From assembly GCA_030770425.1 (NCBI GenBank), contig JASJFT010000002.1:124001-188000 (forward strand): DNA of 64,000 bases, given 5' to 3'. Numbering within the stretch: the stretch's first letter is position 1; every line of letters begins with the position of its first letter. Below, piece after piece: positions 25,105-36,830 of this stretch. Origin of the DNA: Darksidea phi. Taxonomy: Eukaryota > Ascomycota > Dothideomycetes > Pleosporales > Lentitheciaceae. The notes under the pieces are model-generated. The model was given only the letters and a program-made list of their open reading frames with translations. It did not search any database and was not told the DNA's origin. The position numbers and the translations under genes were made by a program.

Positions 25105-27042
25105 TTAAATCGAGACCTTCTCCGCCATACTCTTCCAAAATTCACACCTCTTGCCCCGTCCACCTTCCCAGTCATACGCGTCTACGACCTTGAAGTCGTT
25201 TTCCAAACCCGGATCAGCAAATTGCGTGACCGTAACGCCGAATCGTGTAACAGTCTGGTAAGGTACACCGCCGGTCTCATTCAAGTTAACCATCTTCGCA
25301 TCTATCCCACCATCCCACTGAGGCCAACTGCTCAGAACCTTATCACTCTCTACAGCCGGGCTCTGGTTCTTGACGAAGTTTCCCCAGAGCTGGCGAAAGG
25401 CCTGCGAAAATGCGGCGGATTGGTTGGGTGTCGATGGCCCGAAATAGGCAGGTATGTCGTCGGTGTGCGAGGCGAAGGGAACACTGTATTGGTAGTGGTA
25501 GGTTGATTTCTTGGAGGTGTAGGCCGTACTGAGCCAGTAGGAGGGGCAGATGAAGGTCGCTTCGGCGAGGATGTTGTTGCCGCGTTGTTGTTGGCCTGTT
25601 GCGACTTGACTGACATTTACGGCTGTGGGTGTTGTAAGACCGTTAGTTGCAAATCTAGGGGTTGTGAGGTCGACAGGCTCGTCGGTGCTTGGGTACGCAT
25701 CGAGCACCTTTTCCACGTCGTCATCCGTGAAGGTCGGGAATTCTTGGTGTAACCATGCCTTAAGATCATCGAGAGTGCTAATGATAGGAGGAACGAAGAG
25801 TGCACCTTCATTTGCATTGTTGCCGACTAGAATTGCCTCACCGTTCACAGATTTAGCGGTTAGAGCGCTGCTAGGTCGCAACGTAATGAAGGAGCCATCG
25901 GTCACGGGGAGGAAAGCCCACGTGCCATATGTTCCGGAAACAGTTACGTCGTGGTTAGCTTGTTGGAGGGTTGTGGAGTCTTTACCACGAAGACACTCGA
26001 GAACGTCGCCGGAGGAGCCGCAGCCTACCCGGGAAGACAAGTCGTAATAGCGACTTGTCGGGATGGTGGCGTCGTAGTCGTACTGCGCGGGCAGGTAGGG
26101 GGATGCTGCGATGCCCTGGTACTTGGTTAGCGACTCATGAATATAGTTCACCTAAGATAAACGTACACTACGGAACAGGGTCGTCCCCAAGCTTCTTCTC
26201 TTCGCAATTCCAAGAAGCATAACGCCGCCTGCGCCCGCGGATTCTCCACTGATCGTAACCTTGGTTTTGTCGCCGCCGAATTTGGCGATGTGCTTTTGCA
26301 CCCATTCGAGCGCGAAAGCCATGTCGAGGATACCAGCATTAGGCACACCTTTTGACTTCACTTCGCTGGAAGAAAGAAAGCCGAATGCGCCGAGCTACTC
26401 ATGTGTTAGCCTTCAACTTTGAGAAGTAAGGGGTTTGTCTTGCCCTATACTGAATGGAAACACCGATGAAGCCCTGGCCATTCGCGTTAATAATTGCGCT
26501 CAAATCCTGTCTACCGTCTCCGAACCCATAGCCGCCACCGTGTATCCAAACCAGTACCGGGATTTTTTCGACAGGCGGCGTCTTAGGTGCGTATACGTTT
26601 AGGAAGAGACAGTCTTCATTGCCAGGTATTCGCGGCACGTTGGGAACTGCAGGATATGCCTGGGGACAGATCGGACCGAAGCTTGTCGCATCCTGCATCG
26701 TACGATTCTTCTTTGGTGTTTGTGGATTCTTCCAGCGTAAACTACCGATAGGCGCTTCGGCGTAGCGTATTCTTCATGCTGCTAGTTAGCGATCCGAATT
26801 CGAATGGCGCAGTGTAGTTGAAGTTTTTGTTGATGAGATGAAAACTTGGCATACCCTTTCCACACATTCAAGCCTGTAGTTGAATCAAAGGCACCCTTGT
26901 AGACCGCATAGTCGAGGTCCACACTCAAGTTCGAGGGTAACAAGCCCTGCCTCCTCTGGCGATGCAATGGCCCCATTTCATACGTCGGCGCACCAATTGC
27001 GCTCGACAAACAAAGGGCCCACGTCGCTAGCCTCTTTATCAT
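25105..27042 (-). CDS. Secreted type-B carboxylesterase/lipase
   Basis: Alpha/beta-hydrolase of the carboxylesterase type-B family, hydrolysing ester bonds, probably outside the cell. Four exons, 27042-26855, 26771-26444, 26394-26167 and 26115-25105, give 584 aa. A signal peptide is evident (MIKRLATWALCLSSAIGA). Landmarks: VWKGIRYAEAPIG, EDCLFLNVYAP, the oxyanion loop WIHGGGYGFGD (about residue 141), the nucleophile Ser224 in SGESAGAGG, acidic Glu351 in NNANEGALF and catalytic His465 in ASHTDDIPAYF. All three catalytic residues are present. The second intron (26443-26395) has a GC rather than GT donor (AGG/GCAAGA); splicing it gives IQYR-LGAFGFL, as the family expects. The third acceptor could be 6 nt upstream without changing frame. 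Substrate not predictable. Confidence 0.9.
26395..26443 (-). other. GC-AG intron
   Basis: A 49-nt intron with 5' GCAAGA, an internal GGCTAACA branch site and 3' GAGTAG. No GT donor in the neighbourhood keeps the conserved YR-LGAFGF join in frame. Confidence 0.75.
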
Positions 27043-27824
27043 CTTGTCTCAGGCGTCTCTGTGATCTCCAGTGGTCAAAGAAGCCCCGATGTCGAAATAA
27101 AAGCGAGCGCAGCGCCGCTCATATGCGGGGGCCGTATTCTACACCGCCTTATATACGAACCCGCTTATTCACTCGCCCTCGTCTTTGCTCTTGCGCCCGC
27201 GACCGATATAAGCCCGAGCGTCAATCCGAAATTAATGTCTGGCACTAATCGCAATTTAAGCCAGCAACGCCTCTGATTTTTATTAGAAGGTAATATTGCC
27301 CATCCATGCTAATAGTAATGCACGTAGGCCGTGCATGTTAAGAACACGGCCAATGCAGTGTAGCGGGTACTGGGTAGGTTATTACCCGGGCTATGGCGTC
27401 GATGAACGCCCGGTCATTGCGCGATCTGGAATCTTATCGTACAGGACGCGGAGGTGCATGAAGTGTGATTCGTGATGAGAGACTCAACAGATTTAAGGGC
27501 GAGGATGGGAAGGCTTTTAGGGTGCCAGAACGTTCTGGGTCGGCATCGTGAAATGGAAGCTCTGGACCAAAGAGAGCGAAGAGCCCGAGGAACTCCATTT
27601 AGAAGAGTGGCAATAGTTCGTAGAGGACGTCATTGCTCGTTGATGGAAGATTAAGCGAGATGGTTGGAACAAGGTCATCCTAGACTGTCAGATTGTGCGA
27701 CACACAAAGGGTATAAACAGGCACAAGCGAGGGAACGCATCACGGACGTATAAAATAGATAATAATGCCCTTGGCGGACCTGTCAAATTACGCATAACAA
27801 AAAGAAGCTAGAGAGACATGCGCG
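27043..27824. promoter_or_regulatory. Intergenic region, carboxylesterase promoter
   Basis: Upstream of the esterase ATG on the minus strand and downstream of the receptor stop. The sequence CGCCTTATATACGAACC at 27146-27162 is TATA-like, about 105-115 bp before the esterase start. No gene seen in the rest. Confidence 0.4.
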
Positions 27825-29187
27825 TCAGCCTTTTCCGATTGGCAATAAGGCGTACTGCGTAGCCGAATCGAGGCGTTGGCTGCTGTCGCTGAGCCTGCGG
27901 TCGGATTTCTGGTCAAAGTCACGGGTGACGTAGATGTGCCCGTGGTTCGGCCTCTGGTGTGGCCAAGGTGGGAGAGCAGTGATAGGGCTAGGTCCAGTGC
28001 CCACGGTACCCTCTTCAACGTCGGTGTTGTTTATGGTTGCCGAGCTTTGTTTGCCACGGAGGCGCTGGAAGGAGCGGCTGAGCCCCGACTGCCTGGAAGC
28101 ACCAAAACGCTCGCTGCTTTCGTTGCTGCCTTGTGATGAGAAGGTGGGAATGATCCTGACAACCAGAGGCTTGAGGGCAGGGGTGGACGCGCAAACTATG
28201 GTCAGGTTCATTTCTATGGAAGACCAATAGGCGGCGGCAGCGCCATACCATGTACTATCTTGAGGGTTGCGGGCGACGGCGATCAAAGCGTTGAGTCGAA
28301 TCACTGAGACGATGCAAACACTATTCCGTTGTGAGCACAATGCACTTACTAAGAGGCAAAGGTGATAAGACTTACAACCAACCGAGGGTAAGAATGATAA
28401 GCAATGCGATCTTCTGCTTCATCACAATCTGTAAACGCCAGAGAGCTCTCACAGGCAGAGTAGCCACAAGCAAATCGATCCCAACGTTCAAACCGGCATT
28501 AGCATAGTAGAGCCTAGAGAGATAAGTAAATGTTCATGTTTAGTGGTTTGAACAACTCACGCATTTTCATTGAGACACTTGGCAGTCGGCCTTTTCATTA
28601 GGTCCCAGAATGCATCGACTGGGACGCATGTAAAGGTACCGGTGAGGGAAGTCTCAATGCCGTAGGCGACGCAGATGCCCATGACAATGTATATAGGAAG
28701 CCGCGCTCTCACAGAAAGGATGCTTCGGTATTGTAGCAAGATTGAGATTTTGGTCAAGGTCAGGCTGATACAGTAGGCCAGAATGCTGAAATAGAGATAC
28801 TGCATTGGTCAGGGCATTGCTCAATAGGTGAGTCGGACGACTTACTCTCAGACTTTTCACTGCTGAGACGAGATCCACGAACATGGCATGTTTGCCACTG
28901 CCATATTTTACCTCTCCGACTTGACACACGGCCACAATGACTGAAAAGAACTATACCAGTATTAGCAAATATCTCCAACATGAACTACCACATGTAATGA
29001 TTACCATTGAAAGTGCGATCGTGTAATCCTCCCATCCCACATGTTGAATGAATTTGATACGGGTGAAGAACCGAAGGATGACGCATATGAGTGCGAATAC
29101 CGTGAAAGTGACGGCAACTCCGACGAGCTTGGGTCCCTCATTCTCTTGGGCCAAGATAGCGAGTTGCTCGGGAGAAATTTGGTCCAT
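27825..29187 (-). CDS. PTH11/SAT4-type seven-helix membrane protein
   Basis: Integral plasma-membrane protein of the fungal rhodopsin-like family, a putative receptor. Five exons, 29187-29005, 28950-28846, 28799-28561, 28513-28376 and 28320-27825, give 386 aa. Family landmarks appear in order: TM1 VGVAVTFTVFALICVILRFF then GWEDYTIALSM, VKYGSGKHA after TM2-3, LYFSILAYCISLTLTKISIL (TM4 start), CVPVDAFWD with KCLNENALYYANAGLNVG, LLVATLPVRALWRLQ and a final YWSSIEMNLTIVCASTPALKPLV. The cytosolic tail of about 130 residues is polar and Ser/Pro-rich. No CFEM domain precedes the helices, so it is the short class. The ligand and any G-protein coupling are unknown. Intron phases agree throughout. Confidence 0.85.
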
Positions 29188-30660
29188 GATAAGGATCAAT
29201 CCACAAGCTTTGGTAGAATGCGATATCGGGGCAGGCAAACGTATGAGACTCTAATAAGTCGGAAGATTTGTGCTAATGCATTCGGGTGCATATGGGGCTT
29301 TATATGCCGTAATAAAGAGATGTCCGTTGTGCATCATGAAAGTGTTGACGACTCAGTCTCTACCTGCTTTCGTCAGTAGTTTCGAAAGTATAATTAAATC
29401 TCTGAGGGTTAGGCGCGTATAGCTTGAAGAAGCGGCGATCTGAGTCTGACAGCGGGTCATGGTACGGTATGCGTCCGGGCCGAGATGACGATACTGACAT
29501 TCATAAGCGAGTAATCGGAGCGAATAAGCAGCCTAGATTGTACGGGGTTAGCATGAACGAGCACGTTACCCGCAGATCTTCACATGAGCAGTAACAGGGA
29601 TTGAGCATAGGGAATGGTGTGTAACACAGATCATTTCCCCCATGACAATATCGCATAGCGTGCATGCCCAGCAATGGTCGAGAGTTGGGCCGTATTGAAC
29701 TTGCTGGCACCTGTAGCATCCACCACATAACCATGGTATGATTGCTTGTTATCATGACTACTATCACTGGGGCGTCGGCCGAGTCTTATTTTCGTCAAAG
29801 GGTCATGCGGTTATTGCTGCCGCTCGTGCTCCATGGAGGAAAATAAGATCCACGTGGAAATGTGCCATGAGGCATGTTTCGAGAAGGTCGGTCCGTTACG
29901 GGAGGATAACTGAGTTTGGCATTAGTCGGCTAGTCCTATCTTGTAATGGCTCTTGACGTCAAGTTCCTTTGCGAAATTCATCCGGTTTTCTATGCGAAAC
30001 ATTACTAACGAGCTACGGACGGCGTTCTGGAGGAAGGCAAACATAACCATTTTCAGTAAACTCCCTTTTTCGAGCTGCATATCGATCGATCTGGTAGCAG
30101 GGCCCGCTGCATTCCTGCGAACTTCCTAGTCCTTGCTCTACGAGCGGGGAATTCGGTTGAAAAGTTGGCAACCTTCATCTAGCTCTTTGTTCAGTGAAGT
30201 TGATGCTGCCCCTGCAGCAATCACATCCCCCTCATCCCGCCCCTGCCATCTCGAAATGGGAAGCAGATCAACCTCAGCTGATCAAATGTTAGCTACGAGG
30301 GTTTCGTTGTCTGTCGCTTGCATGCGAAGCCATATTTTCACCCCCAACAAGAGCGAGCTACAACCCCCGTGTTCCGATTGCACACCTCCCCAACTCTGTC
30401 CCCATTCCTCCCCACCCACTCCGTTTCCAATATGTCTGATGTCACAACCTAGTGCTCAGTGAAATGCAGTTTCAATTCTTGTATACACTCAAACGCATTT
30501 GGGGCGAACAAACGGTGACGACGCGGAGTCGATCTACTTTGGAGAACACCATCTTCTCGGGTTGTTGCCATTAACTACACAAGTCCTCCCCCCCCCCCTT
30601 CCCCCCCCCTTTATTTTTGTTGATATCAGCCGAATTACTCAGCTATCCTGTTGGTGCCTA
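29188..30660. other. 1.5-kb gene-free stretch
   Basis: No gene supported. A double homopolymer run of C interrupted by TT lies at about 30591-30610. ORFs present are short and without motifs. Confidence 0.4.
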
Positions 30661-31405
30661 GGGGGAAGAGGTAAGGCGGTTCTCTAGTACTAATTATTCC
30701 ATCGGGTAACCAGCACTGATTTCATTCCAACGAAGGGATATCTTTTAAGAAAATTCTAGTAAAGAACGACTAGTTGTACTAGAAATTGAAGAGGGATTAG
30801 ATTCTCCTAGTACTAGAATCTAATATAGAGGTGGAAAGCATATCTAGTAAACACTCTTCGATTTAATATACCTTTGTAGTGAGGAAGGGTATCGAACCCC
30901 TAATCTTTTAGATCGAGGCTAGATTATATACCATCGGACCAAGGTATCCTAGGATCAGAAGGGGGAAGCACCGGAAGGGGGTTTGCCAGGCCCCCAGCCC
31001 TATGCGACGCTTCTCCTTTCTTCTCCAGGATCCAAAGGTACCTCTGATAGATCTTGCTTCGATCCGAAGAGATTTTCTAGCGCGCTCCACCCGCAGGCGC
31101 AGCCCCACCCACAAGTCCCTTTCGGCAATGAGCGGACGGTGGAGCGGATCGGCTTGCGGAAGAGCACAAAGAACCAACTGAGTGGAGGCAAGGGTAAACG
31201 GCCAAGTCGCGGCTTGCGGAATGTAAACAGAGAGCGAAAATCGAGAAGAGGTTTCGGGCGTAGTGAAAAAAAAACCGGATGTATATATACTACAGAATTA
31301 ATGCGCATTACGGCGATTGAGGGGGATGTCGCAATCATGAAATCCGTATTTGGTCTATCCCCTAACTGTTGACCGAAGTAGAACGGCTTCCAAGGCCACG
31401 CAACT
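30661..31405. other. Composition island, possibly organellar
   Basis: The first 270 bases are A/T-rich and full of CTAGTACTAGA-like palindromic motifs; the next 300 are markedly G/C-richer. On the minus strand at about 30880-30950 is a tRNA-like piece: a T-arm with GGGGTTCGATACCC and a D-loop-like CCGATGGTATA, but I cannot close an acceptor stem. A plus-strand frame of 130 codons (30983-31372) is open through the G/C-rich half with a basic segment NQLSGGKGKRPSRGLRN; the opposite strand is open too. Nothing here resembles the neighbouring nuclear genes. Mitochondrial DNA inserted in the nucleus is one explanation; I could not identify a mitochondrial gene, so this stays a guess. Confidence 0.35.
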
Positions 31406-31412
31406 ACTATTA

Positions 31413-31439
31413 CTGTGGTTATAGGGGTAAATAATGTCA
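31413..31439 (+). repeat. Left TIR of MITE-like element
   Basis: 27 bp, inverted copy at 31693-31719 with one mismatch (T at 31422 against C). The match continues 3 bp outward through the TA. Confidence 0.75.
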
Positions 31440-31692
31440 ATTACCACACCGAGCAGTCCTCACGGATCTACTTAGGTCTAATAGATGACTGGATAGAGAG
31501 TTGCTTTGTAGCTATATGCAGTTGAGCCCAAGAACCATCATTACCAGCAATCTCCGCTCTCTCGTCTCTACAGTCACTGATATAGTAACCCGAGCGATCT
31601 TGTAGCGTGCGTTAGACACCAGAGGCGTGTGTTGACAGCTTAAGTGTAATTGGCCCTTTCAACTTTGCGGGGCAGCCCTCAGGGTGGCGATG

Positions 31693-31719
31693 TGACATTA
31701 TTTACCCCTGTAACCACAG
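31693..31719 (-). repeat. Right TIR of MITE-like element
   Basis: Inverted partner of 31413-31439, ending TAACCACAG followed by TA. Confidence 0.75.
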
Positions 31720-31723
31720 TAAA

Positions 31724-32159
31724 AGATGTCCTCATTAACTACCATGCAGTATCTCTTTGGCAACGGAGCTCCTTTCTCAAATCGTAGAACGAAGCCTACG
31801 CTGCGAAACCTCCGGTGCCCTATTCTTTGCTTTCTTCACACGAGGTCTTATCATAGACTGCTAAACATCTAACCCATTTCATAATGCCTCATCAAAAAGA
31901 AGCCTCCTGAAAGTTCGATCTTAAGTCAAGGACAAGACATTAAAAACGACCACTTCTGTAAGGCGCCTAGGAAGAGTCAGTCGTCACACCACAGCCAAGG
32001 TCAAAGAGAAGGGCCGTTTTCAAGGCCCATAAAACGTTCATTATTTTGGTCTTACAAAGAGTAATAAACGCCGTCGCTATGCAAAAATTGGGTATAGCCA
32101 TCGTCTTGTACTTGCGTACGCATTTATTAATACCAACACAACAATACCCCTTCCCATCA
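31724..32159. other. Intergenic, S41 peptidase 3' side
   Basis: No gene seen. It should contain the 3' UTR of the minus-strand peptidase gene. Confidence 0.4.
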
Positions 32160-34546
32160 CTATACCATCAAAAACATACCGACAAGCCCAACAACAAGGC
32201 CCATCAGCGCTCCACCTCTGCCCAGCATTGGCGCCGCACTCTTGCTCGCGGCAGCCTTGAACCCGCCGACGATGGAAGACTCATGTCCATAACTGCCCTC
32301 AACACAGACGGATTTAGAATCGCCCCACTGCGCATCCGCGGTTTTCTTCCACACGTTGGTAGTGTCGCGAATCATATCAGCGGTGTAGAAGATACGGCAG
32401 TCGGCGGCTTCGTATACGAATTCAAGAGGAGTAACAGAGGTATCATTCCTGCTTCTGTCAGCAAAGGGGCCGTTGGGCGAGAAGATAGATGGGTTTGGAA
32501 CTTACATGCGAATGTTATCCCTAAGATTGATGCCTGAGGAAGTCTGTCCGTTGCTCTGATATTCGCTCCTCATAAGCGGGCGGTTCGCGAACACAAGCGA
32601 ACCAAGCTCTGTCTCATTGAGCTGCTCCTGATATTCGGGAAGCTGGTCGTATGCGAGAGCAGCCTGCTTATAGACTTGCGTGAAGGAGAAAACCTGAGAG
32701 CCTTTGCTTCCAGACACACCCTGCATGGGGCCCGTCTTCGGTTTGCCACCAACAACCACCTGCTGCACGCCACCCTGCATCTTCATAAATTCAGAAAAAA
32801 CAGCGCAAGTAGAGCCGCAACCACCGTCCTGTAGTAGCACGATGTTGTTGGCATCGAACGGCTGCTTCATATTGAGCTTGTTTGCGCGGGTACGGTAGCC
32901 CGAGACATCGATGGTCAAGTCATCGGAGAAGAAGTTGTTGAGATCTTTCCGTTGGGGCACGGTGAAGTTGTCCCCGTTACGGACCTCGGGCCCGAAGTAG
33001 TCTTCCCAGGATGTGAAGTTCGAGCCGTCGATATTGATGGAGTTTCTATAGTTGAAGATGCTGTACCATAGGCCTGCGATATCTGACTGCAGCCCATTTG
33101 CTTCATAGTCGGCGAGCGCATCCTCGTAAGTGACGTCTTTGAGGTAATCAGTAAAGAACAAGCCAGTGATATTAAAGGCCTGGTTAGCACGGAACGTAGA
33201 GGCGCCATAGGGATCCTTCTCGGGGAACAGCTGCTTAAAAAGGTCGTAGCCAAGGAAGACGGCACCGCCGCCATTGCCTCGCAAATCGATAATAAGCTTC
33301 GTCTTGCCAGCGTCAGTGGCACTCTTCAAGAAAGTCCCTATCAGATCCTGGAACTCGGCAGATGCCTCATCTTTCTCTGGTGAAAATGATGGGACGCTGA
33401 GCACCGCAACATCATCATAACCACTGCCACTGAGGTAGTATCCTCCAATAATGGCCTCTGAGTGTAGAATTTCGGGCTCGGGAAAGCCGGTAGCAGTAGG
33501 GGCAGGCTCAGCGCGCTTGATCTTCTTCGTCGCACTTTGTTTAGGAGGTCCTTGGTTGAGAAAGCGGGCGAAGAAGGCCTCTCCATCCTCCACGCCATCA
33601 AACGTGTCCAACTCCACGATCGCATTGTTGAAATATCGATTGATGGTCTTGTTCTCGTGCTCCACAAAGGTATAATCCCCATCTGGCATGTTCGCGCGAC
33701 CGAAGAAGTTGACGACAGTACCCATCGAGATTTGGGCTTGGTTGGGAAACAGTCGGTTGTATCGAGCATGATCCTCATGGTATTCAAAGTTATCCGACCA
33801 CTTCTGTATGTACTCCTCAGCAGACTGGTTGTTGATCTGTGATATAGGTGAAGGTTTCCACCCCTCCTCCTGGGAATATATTATATCGTCTATGAGACGT
33901 TAGCTCATGCCATCAAACCACTGATCCCGTAACTTGCAGTAGTTGTAAAGCTTAGGTAGCTCCTTGCCATCGCTCGACACAGACACGATAGCGAACTCGT
34001 CCATGAGACCACCTCCAACGTTACCGCGCCTGAAGCGGAAGACACTGCGAATGTCTGGGCGGAAACCAAAGTGGAAGTCGTAGCACTTTGTTATAGCAGT
34101 GGATATATCAAACATAAGTGTATATTCGTCTTCGTATTTGTCGTCCTCCAAGTCCTTGCGAATGCGGTCGATCTCGTCGATAACGTCTACTCGGGGCTCG
34201 GTGTAACCTTCTGGAGGTTCTCGGAGGTAGGCAAGGTTACCTAGAGTACTATCGTCAGAACGATCTCCAGGGTAGAGAACAGTGTGAGCGCCTTACTTTG
34301 CCAATTTATGTACAGCTTCAACTCATCAATCAGGGCGAGATCCTCGTCCTTGTCAATCGGGACAGACCTCAAGCAGTCTTCTGCAGCTTGGGCAGGCACG
34401 AGCGCTTGGGTCTCGGTAGGAAAACTCGACATGTACTCGGAAGACATGGAGCTGACCGATGAACATGGGGTGCCGCCGGATTGTGCAGTCACCGTCCTGC
34501 CATTTAGCAGAACGGCTGCGCTGAGGACGAGCAAATCGAAGAGCAT
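32160..34546 (-). CDS. Secreted S41-family peptidase, probable GPI anchor
   Basis: Tail-specific-protease-like serine peptidase. Four exons, 34546-34297, 34240-33938, 33889-32506 and 32448-32160, give 741 aa. The ATG at 34546 starts a signal peptide (MLFDLLVLSAAVLLNGRTVTA); the frame upstream only offers GTG. Landmarks: CSSVSSM near the start, YDFHFGFRPDI, the core IIDLRGNGGG (about 385-394) and the predicted nucleophile Ser544 in QDGGCGSTCAVFSEFM. The C-terminus is GGFKAAASKS followed by a hydrophobic tail ending GLVVGLVGMFLMV, as for GPI attachment. Many N-x-S/T sites fit a cell-wall or secreted protein. Intron 2 (33937-33890) uses a GC donor (T/GCAAGT); no GT site nearby restores the frame. 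An alternative acceptor for intron 3 lies 6 nt upstream. Confidence 0.85.
33890..33937 (-). other. GC-AG intron
   Basis: A 48-nt intron: GCAAGTTA donor, GAGCTAAC branch site, CTCATAG acceptor. Splicing joins LPKLYNY to YDIIYSQEEG, whereas every GT in the area leaves the wrong phase or a stop. Confidence 0.75.
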
Positions 34547-36830
34547 CGGAAACGCCACGGGTGCGATAAACTGTACGGTCGGTCCGCCACAACGCCGACG
34601 GAAATTAAATTAAAACAACAACGACGACGAAGCTGCAAAAGATAGAGAAATGCCAAAGGTGCTCAAGAAACACGATGGGGATCGCCGACATTAATACTTC
34701 CCGGGGTCAGTCGCTGCGCTGCCGTTACAGGAGCATTCATTGGTCCATAGGCTACAGCCATCGTATGGTGCCGGTCCCCTATGAGGCTGGAACGGGAAAT
34801 GTGCCGCTAGATGGGGTTGAAAGCTCAGCTGGACCGCTTACGCGAAGGGATTCCGAGCTGGGCTTAGGGGGTCGAAAGCCACAGGACGGACGAAGCAATC
34901 ATTCGGGCCCGTCGCAAACTTGTCCAAAGGCGTGCAGATGGGGCGTTTGCGGCTGGAAAGCCCTAGTAGCGTGCTTGCATTGACATCCACAAGGCCAGAA
35001 TTTCAGAGTCGGGTGAGGACAGCGGATAAGGGCTAGTTGGGGGCTGCGGGGAGGTTCCCCAATGCCATAATCCTGGAAGAGAAGCATTGGGACAGAGGCA
35101 TCTGAACTAATGAAAGATGGCATCGATCCTGGGTGATGGTGGACCGGGCGTTATCCAGGGGCGCACCGGACCTCCGAAGGTCTGGAACAAAGCGTTCCTT
35201 GGCAGGTCCACGCAGACGAGTCGCTGGGGAGCGCTAAGGATAACGACCCCGAGTTTCGCAATTTTGAGACGTGAGCGCAATCTCAAACACCAAGTGTTTG
35301 GAAACCCGATATCACTTTCAGTGTTGCCTCGGTCGCACATTGAGGACGCCTGAGGTTGCAGCGTGGAGAGTGGCGTGTTATTGGAACTCTACGCGGTCTA
35401 GGCTTAGAGGCGCAATGTCGAGACTCAAATCGGTAGGCACAAGGAGCAAAGCACAAGTAGGCAGGTAGTGAGTGTGGCTACTCTTCCAGCAGTGCACTGG
35501 TCACTAACAGCTGTTCAGGCGTAAAGTTATTTCCGATTCTGTCACCAACAAGCGAGTTTCAGCACAACACTTGCAACCTTACTACGGCCAGCATCAGGGC
35601 ACGGAAATGGAGAATTTATAACATATTGGCTTTGTTTTTCAGAAGCAGATACACCTCGTGGTGGGACGAGCTGCTGCGAAAGAGCCCAAGAATAAACATG
35701 GTGACACCGCTCTTCCCCAGGGCCGCACGCACACTGATCGACAAGCGCCAACGTGGAAACCCTAGGTTCCTATCGGATGGACGAGAAGCACCGGCAAAAA
35801 AGCCCTAAAGACCTGTCCGAGACGGATCAAAATACTTCGTAGCTATGACGGCGCGTCGATAACTCGATGGATATTTGCCACACCTTCTTGTCAGTAATTG
35901 CTACGTACATGCCGCGTACCCGGCGCGTGCCTGTAGAAAAACCAAATAAAGAGACTACCAATAGGACCATATCACGGCATGGTCTGGTTCGACGACACCG
36001 ATCGGGATGTTGGACGGCATTAGAACGGTCATTAGGAGAAAATCTTTGGTGGAAGAATGATGGAATGCAATGGGACAATAGCCCCTGGTGCGCCAAGACC
36101 TGTGAGCAGCGGCGTCTCTGTTGCTTCGAGCCATTCTGGAGTGTCTTTGTTTCAATGCCCATGGGCAAGCCTCCACGGGTCGTACTGGTCACCGGATGCT
36201 TTGATGGTTATCGAGCCCAGGGATTCGATGCATTTGTCTTCCGCGGCAAGTGAAGAAGACGGCTGCTCGTTTGAGTTACACAGGTAAATCTCTCGGATGC
36301 TCTAGCACCGAGGGCCCCGATCTACGGCAACAAACTCGACAAAAAGCCAACTTCGAATTTCAAGATTGGCAAACGCTTCCGGCAGATAATTGCTTTCACA
36401 AGGTTGCAGCACCTTTGACAACTCCGTTACCCGGCTCTCATCTCTTTGGTGGCGCTCGCATATGCAGGTCGTTCCGCACTTACGTCAATCAGTAATAGCA
36501 AGCAATCTCCCAACATTACCATCCCTGTTCTCGTTTCCACCAATTTTTGCTGAAGCGCTGGACACGACTTCTCGCATCGCAAGCATCAGAAAATTCCGAA
36601 GTCCAGCGGCGGCCTTAGCGCGTAGCTACGCGCAATACTTCTGCTGTGGAACTTCAGATGGGGAGCCACGTTTTGACCGCCGTACACGTTGGGCCTCTTA
36701 TAACAACTCGCACATCTCATCAACATGCTGTTTATCTCCCCACATCAGTGGTCCACAGCAAGCTAGCTATACTGCTAATTGGTACGGATGATGCCTGCGA
36801 GTCCCACTGCAAACAGATTCGCCCCTCACG
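34547..36830. other. 2.3-kb gene-poor stretch
   Basis: The left end is the S41 peptidase promoter. No further gene is supported. A short frame at 36161-36253 reads KPPRVVLVTGCFDG, like the start of a short-chain dehydrogenase of the AYR1 type, but it stops after 30 codons and nothing of the fold follows; at most it is a relic. Confidence 0.4.

Larger units (their letters stand above)
31413..31719. mobile_element. MITE-like element, TA-flanked, 27-bp TIRs
   Basis: A 307-bp non-coding element bounded by near-perfect terminal inverted repeats starting CTGTGGTTAYAGGGG. Each end is preceded or followed by a TA dinucleotide, as left by Tc1/mariner-superfamily insertion. No transposase is encoded, so mobility would need one supplied elsewhere. 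The TIRs are unrelated to those of the Fot1-like transposon at 42 kb. Confidence 0.65.

Noticed and set aside
30880..30960. tRNA-like segment on the minus strand
   Set aside because: The T-arm and a D-loop-like piece are present, but neither the acceptor stem nor a 7-nt anticodon loop with U33 can be built, so it is not called a tRNA.
36161..36253. Possible short-chain dehydrogenase start (VVLVTGCFDG)
   Set aside because: Only about 30 codons, the glycine-rich turn is disrupted and no other SDR motif follows in any frame.
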